Part shown: positions 1 through 8,133 of the stretch, one piece after another
How the letters are laid out: each line of letters begins with the position of its first letter
How positions within the stretch are numbered: position 1 is the first letter of the stretch
Assembly (NCBI GenBank): GCA_964230215.1
Contig: CAXRGQ010000011.1
Location: forward strand, 62,001-126,000
DNA from: JAUILH01 sp964230215
GTDB taxonomy: Bacteria; Bacteroidota; Bacteroidia; Flavobacteriales_D; JAUILH01
DNA length: 64,000 bases
Direction of reading: 5' to 3'
Notes under the pieces: generated by a model
Databases searched by the model: none
Seen by the model: only the letters and a program-made list of their open reading frames with translations
What the model was told of the DNA's origin: nothing
Made by a program: the position numbers and the translations under genes

Positions 1-332
1 TTTAAGGCGATTTCTTCAACATCAACAAACTTTTTCTTAATCGAATAATTTTTGATATCTGCTGTGATAGATTTAGCATATATAAGGGTGTCACCATCAA
101 GGTCTTCGATATACACACCTTTGATTTCCATGTTTCTAAAGTCTTGAAGGTCAATTTTTTCGACTTCTATCTTTGTCCCCAACTCATTACTGTAATACTT
201 AGTAGCTTGCTGCCCAAGCCAGGTCTGAAATGCAGAACTACGGATGACGAACAAAACAAGAATTACGAGAATTAGCACCCATTCGACTAAAATGCCGATA
301 CTTCTTAGGCTGATATTGAGTGCTTTTTTAAT
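1..332 (-). CDS. tamB: TamB-like translocation/assembly protein, N-terminal part
   Basis: The reverse strand is open from the window edge up to an in-frame stop at 345-347. It encodes a basic N-terminus (KKALNISLRS), a strong membrane anchor (EWVLILVILVLFVIRSS) and then periplasmic sequence (TWLGQQATKYYSNELG, VEKIDLQDF, IEDLDGDTLIYAKSI). That order is typical of Bacteroidota TamB/AsmA-like proteins, which span the periplasm and move lipids or outer-membrane proteins; most of the protein lies outside the window. No ATG, TTG or GTG precedes the anchor. The best family-like start is ATT at 332; the only standard alternative is GTG at 278, inside the hydrophobic segment. The neighbour tsaD diverges, a pairing I recall as common in this phylum. 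The family call rests on architecture and context. Confidence 0.72.
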   Translation of the reverse strand, partial: MKKALNISLRSIGILVEWVLILVILVLFVIRSSAFQTWLGQQATKYYSNELGTKIEVEKIDLQDFRNMEIKGVYIEDLDGDTLIYAKSITADIKNYSIKKKFVDVEEIAL

Positions 333-339
333 AGTTTTG
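332..339 (+). promoter_or_regulatory. Bacteroidota -7 box for tsaD
   Basis: TAGTTTTG matches TAnnTTTG and ends 8 nt before the tsaD ATG, so the transcript would have almost no leader. It lies over the first codons of the divergent tamB. I see no well-spaced TTG -33 element. Confidence 0.4.
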
Positions 340-347
340 CGTTCTTA

Positions 348-1373
348 ATGATGCTTGAAGATAACAAAGATATTACCATTTTATCGATAGAATCGTCTTG
401 TGATGAAACTTCTGCTGCTGTTCTAAGGAATACACGCGTTTTAAGCAATTATATTGCAGGTCAAAAAGTGCATGAAAAGTACGGCGGTGTGGTGCCCGAA
501 CTAGCTAGTAGGGCTCACATGCAGAATATCTTACCTGTTGTTGATGCAGCTATAAAGGATGCAAATATTTCGAAATCTGATTTAGATGCGATTGCTTACA
601 CAAGAGGCCCTGGACTAATGGGGGCATTATTGGTGGGCGTCTCATTTGCAAAATCCTTTGCGCAAGCTTTAGATATTCCATTGATTGAAGTCAATCATAT
701 GAAAGCTCATGTGCTTGCTCATTTTCTAGACAATAATGCTGAAAACTACATTCCGCCATCTTGTCCATTTTTATGTTTAACCATTTCAGGCGGTCATACG
801 CAGATAGTCCATGTGAAGTCTCCATTGGAAATGGAGGTGATAGGCAGCACAATTGATGACGCGGCTGGTGAAGCATTTGATAAAAGTGCCAAGCTGCTTG
901 GTCTTCCCTATCCTGGAGGACCAATGATTGATAAGCTAGCGAAAGAAGGAAATCCTAAGGCTTATGACTTCCCAAAGCCTAAAGTAGATGATTACAATTA
1001 TAGCTTTAGTGGGTTTAAAACTAGCGTGTTAAGATTTGTGGAGAAAAACCCTGATGCGGTTAAAAATAATCTACCAGATATATGTGCTTCCATTCAATCA
1101 ACACTAGTAGACTACTTGTTAGAGAAATTCTTTGAAGCGGCTAAAGATCTTGGTATTGACCAACTAGCGATTGCGGGCGGAGTATCCGCGAACTCAGAGG
1201 TTAGAGACAAACTCAGATTGGCAGGCGAGCAGAATAATTGGAAAGTGTTTATTCCAAAGTTTGAGTATTGTACAGACAACGCAGCTATGATTGGTGCATC
1301 AGCTTATTTTCAATTCAAACAGAAAGACTTTGGAAGCTTAGATGCAAATGCAATAGCACGGCTAAAGCTATAA
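348..1373 (+). CDS. tsaD: tRNA N6-threonylcarbamoyladenosine transferase TsaD
   Basis: Catalytic subunit that transfers threonylcarbamoyl from TC-AMP to A37 of ANN-decoding tRNAs (t6A), working in the cytoplasm with TsaB and TsaE. The 341-residue length is normal. Visible motifs are the N-terminal ASKHA segment SIESSCDETSAAV, the metal-binding pair H117/H121 in NHMKAHVLAHF, SGGHTQ, the DDAAGEAFDKSAKLLGLPYPGGP loop, FSGFKTS, AGGVSAN and the C-terminal metal aspartate in CTDNAAMIG. Two ATGs are adjacent at 348 and 351 and either could be used. The gene diverges from tamB with about 15 bp between the likely starts, and its 3' end overlaps the convergent hydrolase by 6 nt. Identification is secure. 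Confidence 0.97.
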   Translation: MMLEDNKDITILSIESSCDETSAAVLRNTRVLSNYIAGQKVHEKYGGVVPELASRAHMQNILPVVDAAIKDANISKSDLDAIAYTRGPGLMGALLVGVSFAKSFAQALDIPLIEVNHMKAHVLAHFLDNNAENYIPPSCPFLCLTISGGHTQIVHVKSPLEMEVIGSTIDDAAGEAFDKSAKLLGLPYPGGPMIDKLAKEGNPKAYDFPKPKVDDYNYSFSGFKTSVLRFVEKNPDAVKNNLPDICASIQSTLVDYLLEKFFEAAKDLGIDQLAIAGGVSANSEVRDKLRLAGEQNNWKVFIPKFEYCTDNAAMIGASAYFQFKQKDFGSLDANAIARLKL

Positions 1374-2204
1374 ATCGAACATTTCTTTGATAAATGCAAT
1401 ACTCGCATCCGAAATCTCTTGTAAATCAGAAGGAAGCGTTTCTTTATCATAAGGATGATAAGACCCAAAGGTGTGATCTGCATCATTTAAAAGTAATAAC
1501 TCGGCATTTGAACAAGCATTAAAAATATTAATGGCTTCCGTGTAATCAACACTGAGATCTTTTTTACCGTGAATTATGTAAGTAGGCTTGTTGTGTGCAC
1601 CTGCTGCTTGAATAATGTCTAATAAACCTTTGTTATTTTGGTAGTCTTCGTAGAACTGATACTTATGCGGCATTTCCTGATTTGTTCTACTGTTCTTAAC
1701 ATAATACACGCCATCATTTTTCCATCGAACTAAATCTTCACCACTTGGAAATCTAGAGCCAAAATCTGAAACGGCTGCCCATGTAATGATACCGTTAATA
1801 GCTTTATGTGAGGCCGCCAAATGGCAAATGCCTCCACCTCTACTATGACCGATGAGTATAATTAGATCTGTGCAATCACGTAAGTCATCCGATTCATTTA
1901 CATATTCAATCATTTCAATTAAATCGTGTAACTCGGTCGAATAATTATTCTCTGAAAAAGACTCAAGGTCCGGAAAGTCAATCGGATTGTCAGGAGTCCC
2001 ACCATTGTATGAGAAGTTGAATTTGGCAAAAGCAATGTCGTTTTCCACGAATCTATCTGCTACTAAATTCCATGCACCCCAGTCTTTAAAACCCTTATAG
2101 CCATGCGCGAAAATTACAATGGCTTCACAATTGTCATTGTATCTAACATCTCCAATAATTCGATTTTCGCGACTGCCCTGAATGTTGATCTTTCTCTTAT
2201 TCAT
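1368..2204 (-). CDS. Alpha/beta hydrolase
   Basis: A cytoplasmic alpha/beta-hydrolase-fold enzyme of the small S33/dienelactone-like type; the substrate cannot be read from sequence. It shows an oxyanion strand FAHGYKGFKDWG, the nucleophile elbow GHSRGGG (Ser about 121 from the chosen start), an acid-loop candidate HGKKDLSVD and a catalytic-His candidate DADHTFG near the C-terminus. The frame is open 14 codons further upstream to 2246, but MNKRKINIQGS at 2204 gives the normal N-terminus just before the first strand. The stop overlaps the end of tsaD by 6 nt in convergent orientation. There is no signal peptide. Confidence 0.85.
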   Translation of the reverse strand: MNKRKINIQGSRENRIIGDVRYNDNCEAIVIFAHGYKGFKDWGAWNLVADRFVENDIAFAKFNFSYNGGTPDNPIDFPDLESFSENNYSTELHDLIEMIEYVNESDDLRDCTDLIILIGHSRGGGICHLAASHKAINGIITWAAVSDFGSRFPSGEDLVRWKNDGVYYVKNSRTNQEMPHKYQFYEDYQNNKGLLDIIQAAGAHNKPTYIIHGKKDLSVDYTEAINIFNACSNAELLLLNDADHTFGSYHPYDKETLPSDLQEISDASIAFIKEMFDL

Positions 2205-2298
2205 ATAACTGTTTTGAAGCGGTAAACAAGCAACAGCTCGTAACAAGATACGGAAAATTTAAATTAATCATGCCAAAATAATGTTCTGATTAAAATAC

Positions 2299-2306
2299 TA
2301 GATTTG
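2299..2306 (+). promoter_or_regulatory. -7 box upstream of the lipoprotein/kdsD/kdsA genes
   Basis: TAGATTTG fits TAnnTTTG, 24 nt upstream of the ATG at 2331. It could drive the lipoprotein and, by read-through, kdsD and kdsA. Confidence 0.35.
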
Positions 2307-2330
2307 CATATATAATTAAATCATATCACA

Positions 2331-2729
2331 ATGACTAAAATATTTACACTTAGCCTCCTATTTGTTGGTGCGTTGTTAGTTTCTAGTTGCGCTGACTATG
2401 GCGAAAAGGTTGAACAAGGGGAAAATGAGGTCTTTTATAAAGATGGCGCTACTAAAGAACAAGCTCAAAAAGTATTAGATATACTAATTGAATCTGGAGC
2501 CTTTAACCCAGATGTAGAGAGCTCTGCACAGGTTTTAAAAGAGGATGATAGATACATAGTGAATATCATCGTTAGAGAAGAGCTGCGTGAAAGCGAGGAA
2601 GTGTATGACTTTCTAGAAACTATAGGACATAAGATGGTTTATGACATTTTTGAAGGAGAACCTCTTACAGTAAATATTACTGATGAGAAATTTGAGGTCT
2701 TGAAAGAAATCAAAATAGATGTAGAATAA
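2331..2729 (+). CDS. Small lipoprotein of unknown function
   Basis: 132 residues with a clear lipoprotein signal: a hydrophobic stretch followed by the lipobox LVSSC, with Cys about 20 as the acylation site. The mature part is acidic and shows a helix-strand pattern (GATKEQAQKVLDILIESG, then EDDRYIVNIIVREE). I do not recognise a named family. It sits 25 nt upstream of kdsD on the same strand, so cotranscription with the Kdo genes is likely, although a role in Kdo synthesis is not implied. Confidence 0.75.
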   Translation: MTKIFTLSLLFVGALLVSSCADYGEKVEQGENEVFYKDGATKEQAQKVLDILIESGAFNPDVESSAQVLKEDDRYIVNIIVREELRESEEVYDFLETIGHKMVYDIFEGEPLTVNITDEKFEVLKEIKIDVE

Positions 2730-2754
2730 TCTGCATGTCAATTGATACAACAGT

Positions 2755-3342
2755 TTGAAAGCACAAAACATTATACAGCACGAAATAGAGGCATTATCTA
2801 AATTGCCAAAAGATAACCGTTATGAGGACGCCATAAGTCTAATTCACAAGCAGGTGCATCAACTTAAAGGCAAGTTGGTAGTGTCTGGAATGGGCAAAGC
2901 TGGTCAGATTGGTCATAATATTTCAACAACATTTAGCTCGACTGGAACACCTGCAGTCTTTCTTCATCCAAGTGAGTCGCAGCATGGTGATTTAGGAATT
3001 CTTCAAGAAAATGATGTTTTACTTCTCATATCTAACTCAGGTAAAACAAGGGAGATCCTTGAATTGATAGAGCTTGCGAGAAATCTAAACCCGGGTGTTG
3101 AGATTATATCCATTACGGGAAATCCTGACTCGGTATTAGCTAAGGAGTCTTCAATATGTCTCAGTACCGGAATGCCAGAGGAAGTGTGTCCATTAGGCCT
3201 CACTCCTACTACATCTACTACATGTATGACAGTATTAGGCGATATTATTGTTGTAATGATGATGGAGAAGATTAATTTCACGAAAGAAGAATACGCCAAG
3301 CGTCATCACAGCGGTTATCTTGGTCAAAAAGCACGTTCATGA
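2755..3342 (+). CDS. kdsD: Arabinose-5-phosphate isomerase, SIS domain only (KdsD/KpsF type)
   Basis: Interconverts ribulose 5-phosphate and arabinose 5-phosphate, the first step of Kdo synthesis. The 195 residues form a single SIS domain: VVSGMGKAGQIGHNIS (phosphosugar loop), a HPSESQHGDLG segment typical of KpsF/GutQ, LLISNSGKTREIL, and MPEEVCPLGLTPTTSTT. The two C-terminal CBS domains of the roughly 325-residue E. coli type are absent. The start is TTG at 2755: an in-frame TGA lies just upstream and the nearby ATG at 2735 runs straight into a stop. The stop overlaps kdsA by 4 nt (ATGA), so the two are translationally coupled, which strongly supports the assignment. Confidence 0.92.
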   Translation: MKAQNIIQHEIEALSKLPKDNRYEDAISLIHKQVHQLKGKLVVSGMGKAGQIGHNISTTFSSTGTPAVFLHPSESQHGDLGILQENDVLLLISNSGKTREILELIELARNLNPGVEIISITGNPDSVLAKESSICLSTGMPEEVCPLGLTPTTSTTCMTVLGDIIVVMMMEKINFTKEEYAKRHHSGYLGQKARS

Positions 3343-4115
3343 GTAAACTATTCTTAATAGCTGGGCCTTGTGCTATCGAGGAGGAAGAAACAGCCTATCT
3401 AATTGCCAATAAGGTTAAAAGTATGTGTGATCAATTCGGCATAGACTTCATATTCAAAGGAAGCTACAAAAAGGCTAACAGAAGCCGTTTAGATAGTTTT
3501 ACAGGAATTGACAAGAATGAAGCACTTAATATCCTTAAAGCAGTAAGTGAAGATTTAGGCGTGCCGAATATCACGGATGTGCATGAAAGTTATGAGCCAG
3601 AGATGGTATCTGAGTTCGTTAGTCACCTTCAGATTCCGGCATTTTTATGTAGACAAACGGATTTATTATTGGCAGCCGGTAAGTCAGGTTGTACGGTAAA
3701 CATAAAGAAGGGACAGTTTTTATCACCTGAAGCCATGGTGTTTGCATTGGAAAAGGTGAAATCAACCGGTAATGATAAGGTTTGGCTGTGCGAACGCGGA
3801 ACTACATTTGGCTATTCGGACTTAATTGTGGATGCCACGAGCATTGCCAGAATGAAAGAACACGGAGCCCCTGTGGTGATGGATTGTACGCACAGTGTGC
3901 AAAAGCCGAATCAGACCTCTGGTGTTACAGGCGGAGATCCACGTTTAATTGAAACGATTGCTTTGTCGGCAATTGCGACGGGTGCGGATGGATTGTTTAT
4001 GGAGGTGCACCCAAATCCTTCCCAAGCTAAATCTGACCCTCATACCATGTTGCAATTGGATAAGCTGGAAGGCATTCTTGAGAAGTGTGTGCGCATTCGT
4101 GAAGCACTTAAATAA
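3339..4115 (+). CDS. kdsA: 3-deoxy-8-phosphooctulonate synthase KdsA
   Basis: Condenses arabinose 5-phosphate with phosphoenolpyruvate to give Kdo 8-phosphate in the cytoplasm. The 258 residues carry GPCAIEEEE at the N-terminus, GSYKKANRSRLDSF (PEP/A5P site), ITDVHE, CRQTDLL, NIKKGQFLSPEAM, CERGTTFGYSDLIVD and DCTHSVQKPNQTSG. Cys11 in GPCAI is in the position of the metal-binding cysteine of the metal-dependent class (Aquifex type), where E. coli KdsA has Asn, so a metal-dependent enzyme is inferred. It is coupled to kdsD by a 4-nt overlap. Identification is secure. Confidence 0.97.
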   Translation: MSKLFLIAGPCAIEEEETAYLIANKVKSMCDQFGIDFIFKGSYKKANRSRLDSFTGIDKNEALNILKAVSEDLGVPNITDVHESYEPEMVSEFVSHLQIPAFLCRQTDLLLAAGKSGCTVNIKKGQFLSPEAMVFALEKVKSTGNDKVWLCERGTTFGYSDLIVDATSIARMKEHGAPVVMDCTHSVQKPNQTSGVTGGDPRLIETIALSAIATGADGLFMEVHPNPSQAKSDPHTMLQLDKLEGILEKCVRIREALK

Positions 4116-4133
4116 AATACTACTTTATCGTAC

Positions 4134-4165
4134 AAAAAAATAGCCGCTAGACTTCTCTAGCGGCT
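4134..4165 (-). terminator. Rho-independent terminator of the M1 aminopeptidase gene
   Basis: A perfect 10-bp stem (AGCCGCTAGA/TCTAGCGGCT) with a CTTC loop at 4142-4165. Read on the minus strand it is followed by seven T (4140-4134). It probably also blocks read-through from kdsA, but there is no T-run on the plus strand. Confidence 0.85.
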
Positions 4166-4195
4166 CTCAAAACTTAAACTATCCTACTTAAACAT

Positions 4196-6121
4196 TTAGC
4201 TTTCGCTGTTAAGTATGTCATCAATCCAACCAACTGAAACGGAATGATAATTCTTTTTCGCCTTAGCATAAATTTGTTGTGCCTTGGCTAAATCTCCTTT
4301 GTCTTTCATTGCTTTGTAGATTGGGCGTAAGAATTTCCCTCTACCTACAGTCATAAGGAATTCCTCAGTAGCCTCATCAGCTGCATGATAATCGTGCTCT
4401 ATAGCTTTTACTAGCCATGCAGATTTAATTTCAGAGTTTCCTTCTTGAGTAAACCCAAAAGCTTTGTCTAACTCAGTCATCTGTTCTTTTGTAATCTCTC
4501 CGTCAATCTGACGCACAAAGTGCAAAGTTTGTTGATATGACCACTCAACTGCAGTATGAGCAATAGATTTAGCATCCTTCTCTCCAGCTTTAAAGGCAGT
4601 CATTTCCTTCTCAACGTTTTCAAACTTGCTACTTGTAATAGTGATATGGCTTTCTGGTAGACCCACACCGTAAACCCATTCGTCTACATTCACATCATAA
4701 TCTCCACTAGCAAGCAATTCTTTATCCAGATAATTTAGGAACTTAGTAGTTGTCATTGTTTCGAACTGGTGCTCTTCAAAGTATTGTTTTAAAAAGGCAT
4801 CAAACTTCTCTCTTCCAACTTTAGCTTCAAGCATTTTTAAGAAGAAAGCACCCTTATCGTATGCAATTGCGGTTAATCCATCTTCTGGGTTTCTTCCGTC
4901 TAAATCTAACTTAAGATGAGTATCTTCCGCCATGTCATTCTCAATCATTCCAGCTATTTCACCTTCTAAATCTTGTTGACTAATTAATAAAAGCATATCA
5001 GCAAACTCTTTACCGTAAACTGCTTCCATAATTCTATTCTCGAAATAAACGGTAAATCCTTCGTTTAGCCAGAAATCATCCCAAGTTGCATTGGTAACTA
5101 GATTTCCTGACCAAGAATGTGCCATCTCGTGAGCGATCAATGCAACTAATGAACGGTCACCTGCAAGAATAGTTGGTGTAGCGAATGTCAACCTAGGGTT
5201 CTCCATTCCACCATAAGGGAAACTAGGTGGAAGAACAATTACATCATATCTATCCCACTTATAGTCTCCATATAATTTCTCAGCGGCTAAAAGCATTTTC
5301 TCCATATCACCGAATTCGAACTTAGAAGCTTTAAGTTTACTTGGCTCCGAGTATACACCTGTCCTAGGTCCTATTTCTGCAAATTGTAAATCACCTACGG
5401 CAAGTGCTAAGAGATAAGAAGGAATGGTTTGTTTCATTTCGAATTCGTACTCGCCAATATCGTTTTTAACCACTGGGTTACTTGCGCTCATTACAGCCAT
5501 CAACTCTTTCGGGCATTTCACCTTAGCTGAATAAGTAATTCTTTGTAACGGCGAATCTTGACAAGGAATCCATGTTCTTGTAAGAATAGCTTGACCTTGA
5601 GTCAATAAGTATGGATGTTGTTTACCTGCAGTTTGATCAGGGTTTAACCATTGTAAAGCTTCTGAGTGTTCAGTTGTTGTGTAGTGAATCTCAACGAATT
5701 TAGACTCTTTGTTCACAGGTACTTCATAGCCAAAACCTAAAAGCTCATCCTGAGCAACAATTTTAGGCTCTACTTCATTCGTGCCATCAATAAGTACCTT
5801 ATTTATCTTAAGGCCTTTGCCATCAAAAATAAATTTCCCTTGATTATTGTGGTGAATCAACTCTAGTTTTGCAACACCATCTATAGTTTTGGTGTCGAAA
5901 TCAATGTTCATATCCAGGTGAATATGTTTCGTTCCGACCTCTAAGGGGTTAGAAAACGAGTGTGGATCGTGCAAAGCGCTCTGGTTTTTAGATTCTTCCT
6001 CTTGCTGAGCAGCCGTTTCTTCCTTGTTTTGATCATTTTCTTCCTTCTTTTCATCTTTTTTATCGCCACAAGCAGCTACCGATACAAGAAGAAATGCTAA
6101 TAAAACAGTTTTAAATTTCAT
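4196..6121 (-). CDS. M1 family metallo-aminopeptidase lipoprotein (LTA4-hydrolase-like)
   Basis: A zinc aminopeptidase predicted to be lipid-anchored in the envelope. From the ATG at 6121 the protein has 641 residues: a lipoprotein signal ending SVAAC (Cys about 17), an acidic low-complexity linker, the N-terminal beta domain, the substrate-recognition motif GGMEN (about 304-308), the zinc site HEMAHSW with third ligand Glu in LNEGF (about His331, His335, Glu354), and an alpha-helical C-terminal domain like leukotriene A4 hydrolase. The frame is open 19 codons further to 6178, but that extension would bury the signal peptide. The adjacent peptide transporters suggest it trims peptides for uptake; that link is inference. 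Confidence 0.94.
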   Translation of the reverse strand: MKFKTVLLAFLLVSVAACGDKKDEKKEENDQNKEETAAQQEEESKNQSALHDPHSFSNPLEVGTKHIHLDMNIDFDTKTIDGVAKLELIHHNNQGKFIFDGKGLKINKVLIDGTNEVEPKIVAQDELLGFGYEVPVNKESKFVEIHYTTTEHSEALQWLNPDQTAGKQHPYLLTQGQAILTRTWIPCQDSPLQRITYSAKVKCPKELMAVMSASNPVVKNDIGEYEFEMKQTIPSYLLALAVGDLQFAEIGPRTGVYSEPSKLKASKFEFGDMEKMLLAAEKLYGDYKWDRYDVIVLPPSFPYGGMENPRLTFATPTILAGDRSLVALIAHEMAHSWSGNLVTNATWDDFWLNEGFTVYFENRIMEAVYGKEFADMLLLISQQDLEGEIAGMIENDMAEDTHLKLDLDGRNPEDGLTAIAYDKGAFFLKMLEAKVGREKFDAFLKQYFEEHQFETMTTTKFLNYLDKELLASGDYDVNVDEWVYGVGLPESHITITSSKFENVEKEMTAFKAGEKDAKSIAHTAVEWSYQQTLHFVRQIDGEITKEQMTELDKAFGFTQEGNSEIKSAWLVKAIEHDYHAADEATEEFLMTVGRGKFLRPIYKAMKDKGDLAKAQQIYAKAKKNYHSVSVGWIDDILNSES

Positions 6122-6144
6122 GCTTATTTTACTATAATTCGACC

Positions 6145-6152
6145 CAAAAGTA
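6145..6152 (-). promoter_or_regulatory. -7 box for the M1 aminopeptidase
   Basis: On the minus strand TACTTTTG matches TAnnTTTG, 23 nt before the chosen ATG at 6121. This supports the 6121 start, because the 6178 start would lie upstream of the promoter. Confidence 0.45.
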
Positions 6153-6354
6153 GAGATAAATCTCTCAGGTTCAGTCAAGCTTTATCCAAGTCATGTTATT
6201 TAGTCGTTAAATGACTGATATTTACCGATTAAATAATTTAGTGAGTATTGCCAAAAAAAATCAGTAACTTCATGCGCTTTAAAATACCGTAAAACAGCAT
6301 TCGTTTTTGTGTATTTATTTGACTAATAACTAATTAAGAAATTAAGCTAATATT

Positions 6355-8121
6355 ATGAGTTCAGCTCAACAAAAAACACTTCTAGGACATCCAATTGGAT
6401 TGTTTGTATTGTTCTTTACTGAAATGTGGGAGAGATTCTCTTACTACGGTATGCGTGCCTTACTGGTATTGTATATTTCATCTACAGTTGGAGACGGCGG
6501 ATTAGGATGGACTAAAGCAAGTGCATTAGAATTGTATGGATGGTATACAATGTTGGTTTATGTAATGTCTATTCCGGGAGGTATTATTGCGGATAGACTA
6601 TTGGGTCAGAAAAGATCGGTTATGTATGGGGCAATAATTCTGTGTATTGGGCATGGAGTTTTGGCGATTGAAGCAGCTTGGGCATTCTATACAGGATTAG
6701 GATTGATTATTCTTGGAGTTGGTATGCTTAAACCTAACATATCTACCATGGTAGGTGGTCTTTACAAGCAAGGAGATCTGCGAAGGGATAAAGGTTTTAC
6801 GATATTTTATATAGGCATTAACGTGGGGGCCTTCCTATCTTCCATTATTGTTGGATATGTTGGAGAAACGTATGGTTGGCATTACGGATTTGGACTTGCT
6901 GGAATTGGTATGTTACTGGGACTTGCAGTTTACGTGTGGGGACAGAAATACTTGACGCATGTCGGGAATTTCCTTGGGAAATCCGAAAATGAGGAGGAAA
7001 AAGCACTGCTTAAAAAGCCATTAAATAAAGTTGAGAAAGACAGGATGGTTGTATTACTACTTTCATTCTTAATAATAATTGTTTTCTGGGGTGCATTCGA
7101 ACAAGCTGGAGGTTTGTTAAATATTTATGCAAACGAAAAAATAGATAGAACAATCTTTGGTTGGGAAATGCCAGTCACATGGTTCCAGTCCTTTAATGCC
7201 ATGTTTATTATAATTTTTGGTACCGCTGTAGCTGCATTTTGGGCAAGCAGAAAGCTGAAAGGCAAAGAAACCTCTACACTACTAAAAATGGGTGCTGGTA
7301 CCATAATAATGGGCCTAGGGTTCTTACTTATGGTGGGCGCTTCTAAAGAGGCAAGCGCAACTGAATTTGGTACAGCGAGTTTCTGGTGGTTAACATTCGC
7401 GTATTTGTTACACACCATAGGCGAACTTTGTGCGTCACCGACTGCTCTTTCATTTATTACAAAATTAGCTCCTGCGAAATATGCCTCAATCATGATGGGT
7501 GTATATTTTGCCGCAACTGGTCTCGGAAACAAACTTGCGGGTATGATTGGAGAGTCATCTCAGTCAGAGCCAATTAAAATAGAACTTGTGGCGAGTGTGG
7601 ACGAGCTAGCTCCATATGAGGGTGTTCAGGAAAAAGTTAAAGAGGATGAATCAATCGCCATTAAGTCTACTATATATATTGAGGATGGTGAGATTATGGC
7701 GACGAGCTATGCTAATGACTCAATAGATGTTCGTCCTGTATTTAAGTTTGTTGATGATGCACAAAAAGCTCAAGTAATTGAGATTTTAGAAGATGCAAAT
7801 GCAACAAAAGATGATCCTTATCACGCAACATTCAAGTTCGAAAAAGATTCGGAAGCTGCCAAAGTAAAAGAGAATAAGGGTGATGGAAAAGATTACGCTG
7901 GCGAATTCGTAATTGAAGAGGTGCAAAGTGAGCGCGAATACAATACCTTCCTATTTATATTTATTCTAACAGCAGTATTCGGAACATTAGTTATTCTTCT
8001 GTTAAAACCACTTAAACGATTAACACATGGCGCTGAAGACAATGAAAAAGCTATATCTGATGACGACTTTGATGAAACAGAAGGCTTTGAGTTAGGGAAT
8101 ACGGAGGTAGTTGATAATTAA
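6355..8121 (+). CDS. POT/PTR2 family proton-coupled peptide transporter
   Basis: An inner-membrane MFS-type di/tripeptide:proton symporter. The 588 residues begin with the PTR2 signature in TM1 (TEMWERFSYYGMRALL, the ExxER motif), followed by GGIIADRLLGQKRS, LKPNISTMVGGLY and the FYIGINVGAF region, and late helices HTIGELCASPTALSF. Between the last two membrane segments lies an acidic soluble insertion of about 120 residues (roughly 400-520), and the C-terminal tail is acidic. A related transporter follows after 12 nt, so the pair is probably one operon. The 233-bp upstream gap holds no exact TAnnTTTG box. Confidence 0.93.
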   Translation: MSSAQQKTLLGHPIGLFVLFFTEMWERFSYYGMRALLVLYISSTVGDGGLGWTKASALELYGWYTMLVYVMSIPGGIIADRLLGQKRSVMYGAIILCIGHGVLAIEAAWAFYTGLGLIILGVGMLKPNISTMVGGLYKQGDLRRDKGFTIFYIGINVGAFLSSIIVGYVGETYGWHYGFGLAGIGMLLGLAVYVWGQKYLTHVGNFLGKSENEEEKALLKKPLNKVEKDRMVVLLLSFLIIIVFWGAFEQAGGLLNIYANEKIDRTIFGWEMPVTWFQSFNAMFIIIFGTAVAAFWASRKLKGKETSTLLKMGAGTIIMGLGFLLMVGASKEASATEFGTASFWWLTFAYLLHTIGELCASPTALSFITKLAPAKYASIMMGVYFAATGLGNKLAGMIGESSQSEPIKIELVASVDELAPYEGVQEKVKEDESIAIKSTIYIEDGEIMATSYANDSIDVRPVFKFVDDAQKAQVIEILEDANATKDDPYHATFKFEKDSEAAKVKENKGDGKDYAGEFVIEEVQSEREYNTFLFIFILTAVFGTLVILLLKPLKRLTHGAEDNEKAISDDDFDETEGFELGNTEVVDN

Positions 8122-8133
8122 GCTAGATTGAGC

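Noticed and set aside
4196..6178. Start of the M1 aminopeptidase at 6178
   Set aside because: The extra 19 residues precede a lipoprotein signal, and the -7 box at 6145 lies inside them.
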